NCBI GenBank assembly: GCA_017395885.1
Contig: JAFQNM010000228.1
Location: forward strand, 1 to 15,321
Direction of reading: 5' to 3'
From: Clostridia bacterium
GTDB taxonomy: Bacteria; Bacillota; Clostridia; Oscillospirales; CAG-272
DNA: 15,321 nt
The notes under the pieces are model-generated. The model was given only the letters and a program-made list of their open reading frames with translations. It had not been told where the DNA came from and did not search any database. Shown piece by piece: positions 6,774 to 13,697 of the stretch. Both the position numbers and the translations under genes were made by a program. Each line of letters begins with the position of its first letter. Position 1 is the first letter of the stretch.

Positions 6774-8663
6774 ATGTCACAGTACTCCTTTGACGTGATA
6801 GTGGTGGGCGCAGGCCATGCAGGCATAGAGGCAGCTCTTGCCACCGCCCGCACAGGCCTGAAAACAGCCCTCTTTACCATCAGCCTTGATTCTGTTGCAA
6901 ATATGCCCTGTAATCCCTCTATAGGTGGTACAGGAAAAGGACATCTTGTATTCGAAATTGATGCTTTAGGCGGAGAAATGGGATATCAGGCCGATCTGGT
7001 AACTATCCAGTCCCGAACACTCAATACGGGAAAGGGTGCAGCTGTCCGCTCAAAAAGAGTCCAGGCAGACCGCCACATCTATTCCGCCAATATGAAAAAG
7101 CTCCTTGAAAGGGAGAGGAATCTTTATCTTATCCAGGGCGAGGTGGGAGACATTCTCACAGAGGAAAGGGACGGCAGAAGGAGAGTAACCGGAGTTACCC
7201 TTTTTCCCGGCGGCAACTACTATGCAAGGGCCGTTATCATCTCAACCGGCACCTATCTCGGAGGCCTGACCCACGTTGGCGACGTCAGCCGCTCCTCAGG
7301 CCCCGACGGACTTCTTCCCGCCGGTGCCCTTACACAGAGGCTGATTGACCTTGGAATCCGTATGATGCGCTTTAAAACGGGAACTCCTCCCCGTATCCGC
7401 CGTGATTCGATCGACCTTGAAAGCCTTGAGATACAGTACGGCGAGGAGAAGATAACACCATTTTCTGTAAGAACACCCAGAAATTCCCTTGAAGGAATAA
7501 CTCAACTCCCCTGCTATATTACCTATACTAATGAAACTACACATAATATAATACGTGAAAACCTCCATAGATCTCCCCTGTATTCAGGTAAGATACACGG
7601 AACAGGCCCACGTTATTGCCCCTCCATTGAGGATAAAGTGGTCAGATTCAGCGAAAAGGAGCGCCACCAGCTCTTTGCAGAGCCTATGGGATGGGATACT
7701 GAGGAGGTTTATCTTCAGGGCTTTTCTTCCTCTCTGCCTGCAGACGTGCAGTACCTGATGCTGAGAAGCCTTAAGGGATTTGAGAACGCAGAGATCATGA
7801 GATATGCCTACGCTATCGAATATGATTGCATAGACCCAACACAGCTATATCCAACTCTTGAATTTAAGGAGATCGACGGTCTTTACGGCGCAGGTCAGTT
7901 CAACGGCTCCTCAGGATATGAGGAGGCGGCGGCACAGGGCCTTGTTGCCGGTATCAATGCATCCTGCAAGCTGAGAGGCCGGGATCCTGTCATTCTTCCC
8001 AGGTATTCCTCCTATATAGGTACGCTTATAGACGACCTTGTTACAAAGGGAACAAACGAGCCGTACCGTATAATGACAAGCCGAAGCGAGTACCGTCTGC
8101 TTCTGAGACAGGATAATGCAGACAGAAGGCTCACCGAGTACGGCTACCGTGCAGGCCTCATATCTGAGGAAAGATACGGCGCATTTATTGAAAAAATGAA
8201 GCAGGAGAGTGAGGAAACGGAAAGGCTCAATAGCTTAAACGTATCTCCCACCTCAGCCAACCCTCTGCTTGAAGAGCTTGGTCAAGCTACTCTCTCATCC
8301 GGCGCAAAAATGGCAGATCTCCTCAGAAGACCGGGAATAACCTACGGTGATCTTGCACCTATCGACGCTTTTCGCCCTCAGCTCCCTCCAGAGGTGATCG
8401 AAACGGTAGAAACTGAGATCAAATACGAGGGATATATAAAGCGTCAGCTTGCTGAGGCGGAGAAGCAGAAAAAGATCGAATCACGACTGCTGCCTGCAGA
8501 CCTTGATTATTCAAATATTAAAGGCCTTCGACTTGAAGCGGCACAAAAGCTCTCTGAGATCAGACCAGCCTCTCTTGGACAGGCAGCAAGGATCTCCGGA
8601 GTTAATCCTGCAGATATATCGGTGCTTGTGATCTATCTCTCAATGAGACCTGACGATAATTGA
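6774..8663 (+). CDS. mnmG: tRNA uridine-34 carboxymethylaminomethyl modification enzyme MnmG
   Basis: MnmG (GidA) is an FAD- and NADH-dependent enzyme that acts with MnmE to modify the wobble uridine of several tRNAs. The 629-residue product has the normal length. The FAD dinucleotide motif GAGHAG is at 12-17. CNPSIGGTGKGHLVFEIDAL starts with the conserved C46. The second conserved Cys is C282 in GPRYCPSIEDK. GFSSSLP and the C-terminal helical region for MnmE and tRNA binding (IKYEGYIKRQ) are present. The ATG follows the duplicated ribosome-binding site. mnmG is a common oriC neighbour, usually with mnmE, rsmG and parAB. Those genes are absent here, yet the parS sites that usually accompany this neighbourhood directly follow the gene. 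The assignment is secure. Confidence 0.98.
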   Translation: MSQYSFDVIVVGAGHAGIEAALATARTGLKTALFTISLDSVANMPCNPSIGGTGKGHLVFEIDALGGEMGYQADLVTIQSRTLNTGKGAAVRSKRVQADRHIYSANMKKLLERERNLYLIQGEVGDILTEERDGRRRVTGVTLFPGGNYYARAVIISTGTYLGGLTHVGDVSRSSGPDGLLPAGALTQRLIDLGIRMMRFKTGTPPRIRRDSIDLESLEIQYGEEKITPFSVRTPRNSLEGITQLPCYITYTNETTHNIIRENLHRSPLYSGKIHGTGPRYCPSIEDKVVRFSEKERHQLFAEPMGWDTEEVYLQGFSSSLPADVQYLMLRSLKGFENAEIMRYAYAIEYDCIDPTQLYPTLEFKEIDGLYGAGQFNGSSGYEEAAAQGLVAGINASCKLRGRDPVILPRYSSYIGTLIDDLVTKGTNEPYRIMTSRSEYRLLLRQDNADRRLTEYGYRAGLISEERYGAFIEKMKQESEETERLNSLNVSPTSANPLLEELGQATLSSGAKMADLLRRPGITYGDLAPIDAFRPQLPPEVIETVETEIKYEGYIKRQLAEAEKQKKIESRLLPADLDYSNIKGLRLEAAQKLSEIRPASLGQAARISGVNPADISVLVIYLSMRPDDN

Positions 8664-8669
8664 TTCAAA

Positions 8670-8685
8670 TGTTTCACGTGAAACA
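8670..8685. promoter_or_regulatory. parS: parS centromere site 1 (ParB/Spo0J binding)
   Basis: TGTTTCACGTGAAACA is a perfect 16-bp palindrome and an exact match to the parS consensus of Bacillus and most bacteria. ParB binds and spreads from it, loading SMC and helping to place and segregate the origin. It lies seven bases after the mnmG stop and about 5 kb from the presumed unwinding region. Confidence 0.95.
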
Positions 8686-8763
8686 AGTTCAATGACAAAG
8701 CTTATTTAGTTCGTCTGAGCTTGTATTTAGTCTTTGAAAAATATTGGTTGACTACTCACATAC

Positions 8764-8779
8764 TGTTTCACGTGAAACA
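8764..8779. promoter_or_regulatory. parS: parS centromere site 2 (ParB/Spo0J binding)
   Basis: This is a second exact TGTTTCACGTGAAACA, starting 94 bp after the first and 22 bp before the rbfA start codon. Between the two sites there is no open reading frame and no clear promoter; TTGACT at 8748-8753 resembles a -35 element, but no -10 follows at the right distance. ParB bound here could affect rbfA transcription. Confidence 0.95.
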
Positions 8780-8801
8780 ATTAAAAAGAAAGGACATTAC
8801 A

Positions 8802-9197
8802 ATGTCAAAATACAGAAGAAACAGAGTTAACGATGCTGTGGCACTTGAGCTGGTAAGCATTCTGAGAAACGTTAAGGACCCAAGGGTATCAGGTGCTTTT
8901 ATAAGCATAACCTCCGCTGACGTTACTCCCGACTTTAAATATGCAAAAATCTTCTATTCCGTCCTCGGTATGGACGACGATGCAGAGGGCATCAAGGAGA
9001 TAGCAAAGGGCCTCAAGAGCGCACAGGGCTTTATCAGAGGCCAGCTTGCAAAAACTCTTAACCTCAGAGTTACTCCCGAGCTCACCTTTATCCACGACGA
9101 TTCTATGAAGCGCGGTGTTGAGATCGCTGCAATGATCAATAGCCTTGAATTTACTGACGATGAGGAAGAGTCAAAAGAAGAGGACGCCGATGAATAA
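8802..9197 (+). CDS. rbfA: 30S ribosome-binding factor RbfA
   Basis: RbfA is a KH-domain protein that binds immature 30S subunits and helps form the 5' end of 16S rRNA. The 131-residue product begins MSKYRRNRVND, as in the family. It has ISITSADVTPDFKYAKIFYS near 35-54 and LRVTPELTFIHDDSMKRG near 86-103, then an acidic tail of about 15 residues. The ATG at 8802 follows AAAGGA at 8789-8794. An in-frame upstream start at 8721 would add 27 residues, place parS site 2 inside the gene and lack family similarity, so I rejected it. In most Firmicutes rbfA follows nusA and infB; here it stands after mnmG. It overlaps the next gene by eight bases. Confidence 0.95.
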   Translation: MSKYRRNRVNDAVALELVSILRNVKDPRVSGAFISITSADVTPDFKYAKIFYSVLGMDDDAEGIKEIAKGLKSAQGFIRGQLAKTLNLRVTPELTFIHDDSMKRGVEIAAMINSLEFTDDEEESKEEDADE

Positions 9198-10224
9198 TAC
9201 GGACTATAAGGCACTTTCTGTTGCAGAATGTGCCGATATTCTCAAAAGCTCAGCAAAAGAAGGGAAAAAAGCTCTGATAATCGGCCACCGCAATCCTGAT
9301 GGAGATGCAGCGGGCTCTGTTCTTGCGCTCAAAAGGCTTTACGAGGCACTGGGCGGAAGCGCAGATTGCGCCTGCTGCGATAAAATACCTGATTATCTCA
9401 GCTTTCTTCCGGACAGCGATCATTTAATTACTGAAATAAAAGAGGAATACGGTCTTTACGTAGCAGTTGACGTGGCATCGCCACAGCAGCTTGGTGAGCT
9501 TGAGTATTTGAAGGATAAAATTTCGATCACCATCGACCACCACGCAAGCTACACGCCCTTCTCAGACAACTTGAGAGATCCGTCAGCATCTGCTGCAGGA
9601 GAGCTAATATACATGATCTACAGTGTTTTTATTTGCTGTAAGCTCACAAAAGAGGACGCTGATATCGCAAGACTTTTGTATGCAGCTATCTCAGCAGACA
9701 GCGGCTCATTCAGGTACTCTAACACATCGCCTAAGACCCATATGATAGCCGCAGATCTGATGAAGACCATAAACTCAGATAAGGAGGGCATGAGCACCTC
9801 CTATATTTCTATGCTCCTTCACGATCAGAAATCAATGAAGGAGATACGGGCAATGGGTATGTGCATCGAATTTCTTGAGACCTGTGAGTGCGGCAGGATA
9901 GCCTACGTCATAATAGAAAAGGCTGAGGCGGAAAAGCTTGGTCTCAGTGATGAAGATTTCGGCTCTGCAATCGATATTCCCAGAAAGATCAAGGGCACGG
10001 AAATTGCCTTTACAGTTAAGGAAACGGGAAAAACAGGAGAAAACGGCCTTAATATATATAAGATCTCGGCAAGGTCAAACACTGAGGCAAACGTTTCAGA
10101 AATCTGCGCAGCCTTTGGCGGCGGCGGTCATCCAAAAGCAGCAGGAGCTTCAGTTCAAGCCAAAAGCGCAAAAGAGGCAGCAGAAATACTTTGCAGTGAG
10201 TTCAAAAAGGCCTTGAGGAGCTGA
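9190..10224 (+). CDS. nrnA: DHH/DHHA1 phosphoesterase, NrnA-type nanoRNase/pAp phosphatase
   Basis: NrnA enzymes degrade RNA oligomers of a few nucleotides and dephosphorylate pAp. The 344-residue product has the full DHH order: HRNPDGDA at 33-40, the motif II aspartate D94 in VDVAS, DHH at 116-118 and D170 in AISADSGSF. These are the usual Mn2+ ligands. The DHHA1 substrate domain ends with FGGGGHPKAAG at 309-319. The ATG at 9190 lies in the end of rbfA and has AGAAGAGGA just upstream. A longer in-frame start at 9145 is less likely because the family begins near this point. truB starts one base after the stop. rbfA-nrnA-truB is a conserved Firmicutes order, which supports the call. Confidence 0.92.
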   Translation: MNNTDYKALSVAECADILKSSAKEGKKALIIGHRNPDGDAAGSVLALKRLYEALGGSADCACCDKIPDYLSFLPDSDHLITEIKEEYGLYVAVDVASPQQLGELEYLKDKISITIDHHASYTPFSDNLRDPSASAAGELIYMIYSVFICCKLTKEDADIARLLYAAISADSGSFRYSNTSPKTHMIAADLMKTINSDKEGMSTSYISMLLHDQKSMKEIRAMGMCIEFLETCECGRIAYVIIEKAEAEKLGLSDEDFGSAIDIPRKIKGTEIAFTVKETGKTGENGLNIYKISARSNTEANVSEICAAFGGGGHPKAAGASVQAKSAKEAAEILCSEFKKALRS

Positions 10225-10225
10225 A

Positions 10226-11143
10226 ATGGGCAGAAAAGATAAAATAGATATAGCAACAGGCGTTATTATAATAAACAAGCACGAGGGTGTGACCAGCCAC
10301 AGGATAGTTCAGATACTGAGAAGGCTTTTCGATACGCCGAGGATAGGCCACACCGGCACCCTTGACCCTATGGCAACGGGAGTATTGCCCATTCTTGTGG
10401 GCAGAGCTGTAAAGGCCTCAGATTTTTTGGTTGCCGAGGACAAGGAATACGTTGCTGAAATGACTCTCGGTATAGTAACAGATACAGACGATATTACAGG
10501 TGAAGTTCTCACAAAAACTGATATCATCCCCTCAGAGGAGGCTGTTTTTGAGGCAATTGACAGCTTTATCGGTGAAATCGAGCAGATCCCGCCTATGTAC
10601 AGCGCAATAAAGGTAGACGGAAGAAAGCTTGTTGACCTGGCAAGAGAGGGTATCACAGTTGAGCGAAAGTCAAGAAAAGTAAAGATCAACAGCATAAAAG
10701 CTGAAAAAATCGAAGAAAACAGGTATAAAATGGTAGTTTCCTGCTCAAAGGGAACATATATAAGAACACTTTGCCACGATATTGGCGAAAAGCTCGGGTG
10801 CGGAGCCGCCATGAGCGCCCTTAACAGAACAAGATCAGGCAGCTTTACTCTTGAAGCATCCCACACGGTGGAGGAGCTTGAAGCACTAACTATAGAGGAA
10901 AGGGCAGCTCTCATTAAGCCAACGGAGGAGCTTTTTGCAGATTGCCCTGCTATTTCAGTTAACGATTTTTATGCAAAACTCATCCGGGGAGGTACTGAGC
11001 TTTATCAGAAAAAGTTAAGTACCTGTTATGAAATAGGACAGTATGTAAGAATTAAACACAACGGTGTTTTTATAGCTCTTGGTCAGGTAGCAGATTTTGA
11101 GAGTGGAAGTGCCGTTCGGCCCGTTAAATTATTCGTTCTTTGA
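10226..11143 (+). CDS. truB: tRNA pseudouridine-55 synthase TruB
   Basis: TruB makes pseudouridine 55 in the T-loop of almost all tRNAs. The 305-residue product has the catalytic motif GHTGTLDPMATGVLP, with catalytic D47. KEYVAEMTLG follows near 72-81, and the SCSKGTYIRTLCHDIG stretch near 172-187 completes the active-site region. The C-terminal 65 residues form the small PUA-like domain. The ATG is five bases after GAGGAG at 10215-10220. The first ten residues (MGRKDKIDIA) are a short extension before the usual start of homology. It lies one base after nrnA. The usual next gene, ribF, is missing, and a nitroreductase follows instead. Confidence 0.97.
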   Translation: MGRKDKIDIATGVIIINKHEGVTSHRIVQILRRLFDTPRIGHTGTLDPMATGVLPILVGRAVKASDFLVAEDKEYVAEMTLGIVTDTDDITGEVLTKTDIIPSEEAVFEAIDSFIGEIEQIPPMYSAIKVDGRKLVDLAREGITVERKSRKVKINSIKAEKIEENRYKMVVSCSKGTYIRTLCHDIGEKLGCGAAMSALNRTRSGSFTLEASHTVEELEALTIEERAALIKPTEELFADCPAISVNDFYAKLIRGGTELYQKKLSTCYEIGQYVRIKHNGVFIALGQVADFESGSAVRPVKLFVL

Positions 11144-11155
11144 GGTATTATAACA

Positions 11156-11722
11156 ATGTTACGTGAATTACTGGAGAAAAACAGAAGCATCAGAAGCTTT
11201 GACCGAAGCGTTAAGCCCTCCGAAAGCGAGCTTCTCGATATGATAGAATGCACAAGGCTTTGCCCCTCAAGCGCAAACCTTCAGGCCTTGAAATTCAAGC
11301 CTGTCACAAACGAGGAAGAGTGCAGAGCGGTGTTTTCTGCAACAAAATGGGCAGGATATTTAAAAGATATGGAGATTCCTCCGAGGGGACACGAGCCTAC
11401 GGCATACATCATTGTTGCAAACGATAAAGAGATAGCAAAAAACACAGTTCCGTTTTATAAGGATACGGGAATCGTATCTCACACTATTCTCCTGAGAGCA
11501 GCGGAAATGGGATACGGCGGCTGTATGATAGGCTCCTTTGACGAAAAGGCAGTAAAGGAAACCCTTGGCCTTTCCGATACGCTTGAAATAACTCTTGTGC
11601 TGGCACTGGGAAAAGCAGACGAGAGCTCAAAAATAACGGAAAATAAGGGAGATATCAAATATTTCCGTGAAAACGGAGTACATTACGTTCCCAAAAGAAG
11701 CCTTAAAGAGATATTGATATGA
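11156..11722 (+). CDS. Nitroreductase family protein, FMN-dependent
   Basis: This 188-residue protein belongs to the nitroreductase family of small, usually dimeric FMN- and NAD(P)H-dependent oxidoreductases. It shows the N-terminal NRSIRSFD at 9-16, PSSANLQALKF at 37-47, which fits the FMN-contact region, and RAAEMGYGGCMIGSFD near 114-129. It is slightly shorter than the classical ~215-residue enzymes. The ATG lies 12 bp after truB, with GAGG overlapping the truB stop, so it is probably the last gene of that operon. A strong hairpin begins three bases after its stop. The substrate cannot be told from sequence, and the place it holds is where ribF normally lies. Confidence 0.88.
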   Translation: MLRELLEKNRSIRSFDRSVKPSESELLDMIECTRLCPSSANLQALKFKPVTNEEECRAVFSATKWAGYLKDMEIPPRGHEPTAYIIVANDKEIAKNTVPFYKDTGIVSHTILLRAAEMGYGGCMIGSFDEKAVKETLGLSDTLEITLVLALGKADESSKITENKGDIKYFRENGVHYVPKRSLKEILI

Positions 11723-11724
11723 TA

Positions 11725-11746
11725 AAAACCACCCTCCGGTGGTTTT
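11725..11746 (+). terminator. Terminator-like hairpin after the nitroreductase gene
   Basis: AAAACCACC (11725-11733) pairs fully with GGTGGTTTT (11738-11746) around a CTCC loop, three bases after the stop. The U-run is part of the stem end, so it could act on either strand. It probably ends the rbfA-to-nitroreductase transcript. Confidence 0.75.
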
Positions 11747-11799
11747 CAGACTGTAAAAAAGGCGCAGACCGCAGATGTGTCAAAAAAAAGACAGCCGGA

Positions 11800-11833
11800 A
11801 GCCTTGAAAAGCTTTTGCTTTTCAAGGCTTTTT
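11800..11833 (+). terminator. Strong rho-independent terminator
   Basis: AGCCTTGAAAAGC (11800-11812) pairs perfectly with GCTTTTCAAGGCT (11817-11829) around a TTTT loop, and the T-run continues to 11833. This is a textbook 13-bp terminator. It is the second hairpin after the nitroreductase gene. Confidence 0.85.
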
Positions 11834-11866
11834 ACTGCTGCAAATTCCGATTTATCGGTGAGATAT

Positions 11867-11898
11867 GTAGGAGGCCTTTTTGTAAAAAGGCCCCCTAC
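11867..11898. other. Long stem-loop, 15 bp with one mismatch
   Basis: The arms 11867-11881 and 11884-11898 (GTAGGAGGCCTTTTT and AAAAAGGCCCCCTAC) pair with a single A-C mismatch around two bases. It could act as a terminator or be the remains of a palindromic repeat. It lies within a gene-free stretch of about 600 bp (11723-12329). Confidence 0.65.
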
Positions 11899-11975
11899 GA
11901 CCCCCGAAAAACTTCAAAAAGGGAATGGTTATAATTCGGCTTATCGGCAAGGGGCGTCCACTTCTTTGAACAAAG

Positions 11976-11993
11976 GCCCCGCGAGGGGCTTTT
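11976..11993 (+). terminator. Short GC-rich terminator-like hairpin with a possible competing stem
   Basis: GCCCC (11976-11980) and GGGGC (11985-11989) pair around GCGA, followed by TTTT. The same GCCCC could instead pair with an upstream GGGGC at 11951-11955. CGGCAA at 11945-11950 can pair with TTGCCG at 11992-11997. Two exclusive folds are therefore possible, as in attenuators, but no leader peptide or ligand site is evident. Confidence 0.5.
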
Positions 11994-11998
11994 GCCGG

Positions 11999-12032
11999 TT
12001 TATATAAAGGGAGCACCCTCCCTTTATATAAA
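11999..12032. other. Perfect 15-bp inverted repeat upstream of dnaA
   Basis: TTTATATAAAGGGAG (11999-12013) and CTCCCTTTATATAAA (12018-12032) match perfectly around a CACC loop. There is no following T-run. It directly abuts the second copy of the 18-bp dispersed repeat and may be part of the same repeat element. Confidence 0.8.
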
Positions 12033-12050
12033 CCTGTTTAAAGTTTTTTG
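12033..12050 (+). repeat. 18-bp dispersed repeat, copy 2
   Basis: This is identical to CCTGTTTAAAGTTTTTTG at 2150-2167. It is followed by an A/T-rich hairpin (GCTTTTTT 12055-12062 with AAAAAAGC 12065-12072). The combination looks like a fuller copy of an intergenic repeat family, of which the first site keeps only the core. Confidence 0.7.
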
Positions 12051-12069
12051 CGGAGCTTTTTTTCAAAAA

Positions 12070-12091
12070 AGCGACCGTTCAGCGACCGTTC
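12070..12091 (+). repeat. 11-bp tandem duplication
   Basis: AGCGACCGTTC occurs twice with no gap, at 12070-12080 and 12081-12091. It lies between the hairpin cluster and the dnaA promoter. It may be simple slippage; a protein site is possible but unsupported. Confidence 0.7.
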
Positions 12092-12131
12092 TCCCCTCCC
12101 CGAAAAATCGGGAAAAATATTATAATTTACA

Positions 12132-12151
12132 TTCAACAAATCTGTTGAAAA
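12132..12151. promoter_or_regulatory. DnaA-box pair overlapping the dnaA promoter region
   Basis: TTCAACA (12132-12138) and TGTTGAAAA (12143-12151) form an inverted pair with four bases between. The right half is an exact reverse-strand TTTTCAACA, the box type that fills the origin downstream. It ends four bases before the -35 element, so DnaA binding here could repress dnaA, as known for other bacteria. Confidence 0.65.
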
Positions 12152-12154
12152 CTC

Positions 12155-12200
12155 TTGTAAATGCAGGCAGATTGTGCTATAATTTTGAGTGGATTATAAT
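12155..12200 (+). promoter_or_regulatory. dnaA promoter, possibly two overlapping
   Basis: P1 has TTGTAA at 12155-12160 and a perfect TATAAT at 12178-12183 with a 17-bp spacer. A second set, TTGTGC at 12172-12177 and TATAAT at 12195-12200, also has 17 bp between its parts, but its -35 is weak. Either would give a leader of about 120-145 bases before the dnaA start chosen here. That leader (12201-12329) is A/T-rich and shows no known riboswitch. Confidence 0.75.
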
Positions 12201-12329
12201 ATATATAAGGAAATAAAAATTTATTGCTCTTTTCGGCATTTTTTTGTATTTCCGCGAATAAATTGATAGATACAATGCATTGAAAGGCTGTTTAAATACA
12301 TGGACGGATCAACACCCAAGGAGCTGACT

Positions 12330-13697
12330 ATGTTCTTCGAGTCCATTTATGCAATGATGAAGGAAAAATCCAGTATGTCCGAAACGGCATTCGATCTCTG
12401 GTTTAACGATTTTCATCTGCTTTCCATAAATGACGAAAAGGTAGTTCTGGCCACCCCACATAATTTTAAAAGAAAAACTATTGTTGAAAGATATTTTTCC
12501 CTCGTTGAGGAGAGCGTTTTCGATGCTCTGGACTACAAGCCTAAGGTAGAGATCATTTGCGACGGTATCGTTGAGCTTCAAAGCTTCATCCCCACCACCG
12601 GAAAGGTCACCCTTTCTAAGGGAAGATACGGCACCGCAAGCGAGGAGGAAACTGACGAGGAGGATATGGTCTCCTACGGTCTCAACGATGAGTACACCTT
12701 TGAGAACTTCGTTGTCGGCTCATCAAACCAGCACGCTCACGCCTGCTCGGTTGCCGTTGCCAACGACCCCAGCGGTGAGATTGACTACAATCCCCTCTTT
12801 ATCCACGGCCCCAGCGGCCTGGGAAAGACCCACCTTATGTACGCTATCGCAAACGAGGTCCACAAAAACGATCCCTCAAAGATCATTATCTGCGTTAAGA
12901 GCGAGGAGTTTCTTAACGAAATGATCGACTGTCTCTCAAAAAAGAATATGAAAAAGTTCCGTGAGAAGTACAGAAGAGCAGATATGCTGCTTATTGACGA
13001 CGTTCAGTTTATTGCAGGCAAGCAGTCTATTCAGGAGGAATTTTTCCACACCTTCAATACCCTATACGATGCAAAAAAGCAGATAGTTCTCACCTCTGAC
13101 CGCCCACCAAAGGAAATGTACACTCTTGAGGAGCGTATCAGAACGAGATTTTCTCAGGGTATAATAGTGGACGTTCAGCCTCCCGAATATGAGCTCCGTC
13201 TGGCAATTCTGAAAAAGAAGGCCGATAAGGGCAACATCAATATTCCAAATGATGTTATTATTTTCCTCGCAGAAAGGCTTAACTCCAATATCCGTGAGAT
13301 AGAGGGCGCCCTCAAGAAGATCGGTGCAGTTTCTCTCATTTCCGGAAAGCCCGTTACCCTTGAAATGGTAAAGAGCTCGATCCCCGATTATTTCCGTGAA
13401 AATAAGCCGGTGGCGGAAACGGTCAACACCATCCTTGAGGTAACTGCAAGAAAATATGACGTTTCTGTTGAGGCCATCCTCGGAAAAAGCAGAACAAAGG
13501 TCATAAAAACTGCTCGTAACGTTTCTATGTACGTTATCAAGAAGGTGCTTGACCTTTCTCTCGGAGATATCGGTAAAATGATGGACCGTGACCATGCCAC
13601 GGTGCACTCAAACATCAAGACCGTTGAGGCTGAAATGAAAACGGACGATAAGCTTAATAACGATATTTTCGAAATAATGACGGAGATAAAAAGCTGA
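12330..13697 (+). CDS. dnaA: Chromosomal replication initiator DnaA
   Basis: DnaA is the AAA+ initiator that binds oriC and melts it. I chose the ATG at 12330 (455 residues) because AAGGAG lies six bases before it; an in-frame ATG at 12300 would add ten residues but has only a poor site. Domain I covers about 1-80, and domain II is a short acidic linker. The AAA+ core has Walker A GPSGLGKT at 160-167, Walker B LLIDDVQF at 220-227, an arginine-finger region ending R273 in RTRF, and sensor 2 R322. Domain IV is altered: the usual GGRDHTTV is MDRDHATV, one residue shorter, with Ala at 423 where DNA-contacting Thr is usual, and the usual PRQ is ARN at 395-397. The minor-groove Arg (R388) is kept. 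The gene is intact. Confidence 0.97.
   Translation: MFFESIYAMMKEKSSMSETAFDLWFNDFHLLSINDEKVVLATPHNFKRKTIVERYFSLVEESVFDALDYKPKVEIICDGIVELQSFIPTTGKVTLSKGRYGTASEEETDEEDMVSYGLNDEYTFENFVVGSSNQHAHACSVAVANDPSGEIDYNPLFIHGPSGLGKTHLMYAIANEVHKNDPSKIIICVKSEEFLNEMIDCLSKKNMKKFREKYRRADMLLIDDVQFIAGKQSIQEEFFHTFNTLYDAKKQIVLTSDRPPKEMYTLEERIRTRFSQGIIVDVQPPEYELRLAILKKKADKGNINIPNDVIIFLAERLNSNIREIEGALKKIGAVSLISGKPVTLEMVKSSIPDYFRENKPVAETVNTILEVTARKYDVSVEAILGKSRTKVIKTARNVSMYVIKKVLDLSLGDIGKMMDRDHATVHSNIKTVEAEMKTDDKLNNDIFEIMTEIKS

Noticed and set aside
8721..8801. N-terminal extension of rbfA from an upstream in-frame start
   Set aside because: The extra 27 residues are translated from the parS site and have no RbfA similarity. 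The ATG at 8802 has a good ribosome-binding site and gives the family N-terminus.
9145..9189. Longer start for nrnA inside rbfA
   Set aside because: It would need a 53-bp overlap with rbfA. The ATG at 9190 has a purine-rich ribosome-binding site and fits the family length.
10309..10914. Reverse-strand open frame of 201 codons
   Set aside because: It is the antisense shadow of truB, Ser-rich and without motifs.
11719..12216. Three small open frames between the nitroreductase gene and dnaA
   Set aside because: They overlap one another and run through terminators and palindromes. Their products are rich in Lys, Arg, Cys and Phe from repeat DNA and show no domain.
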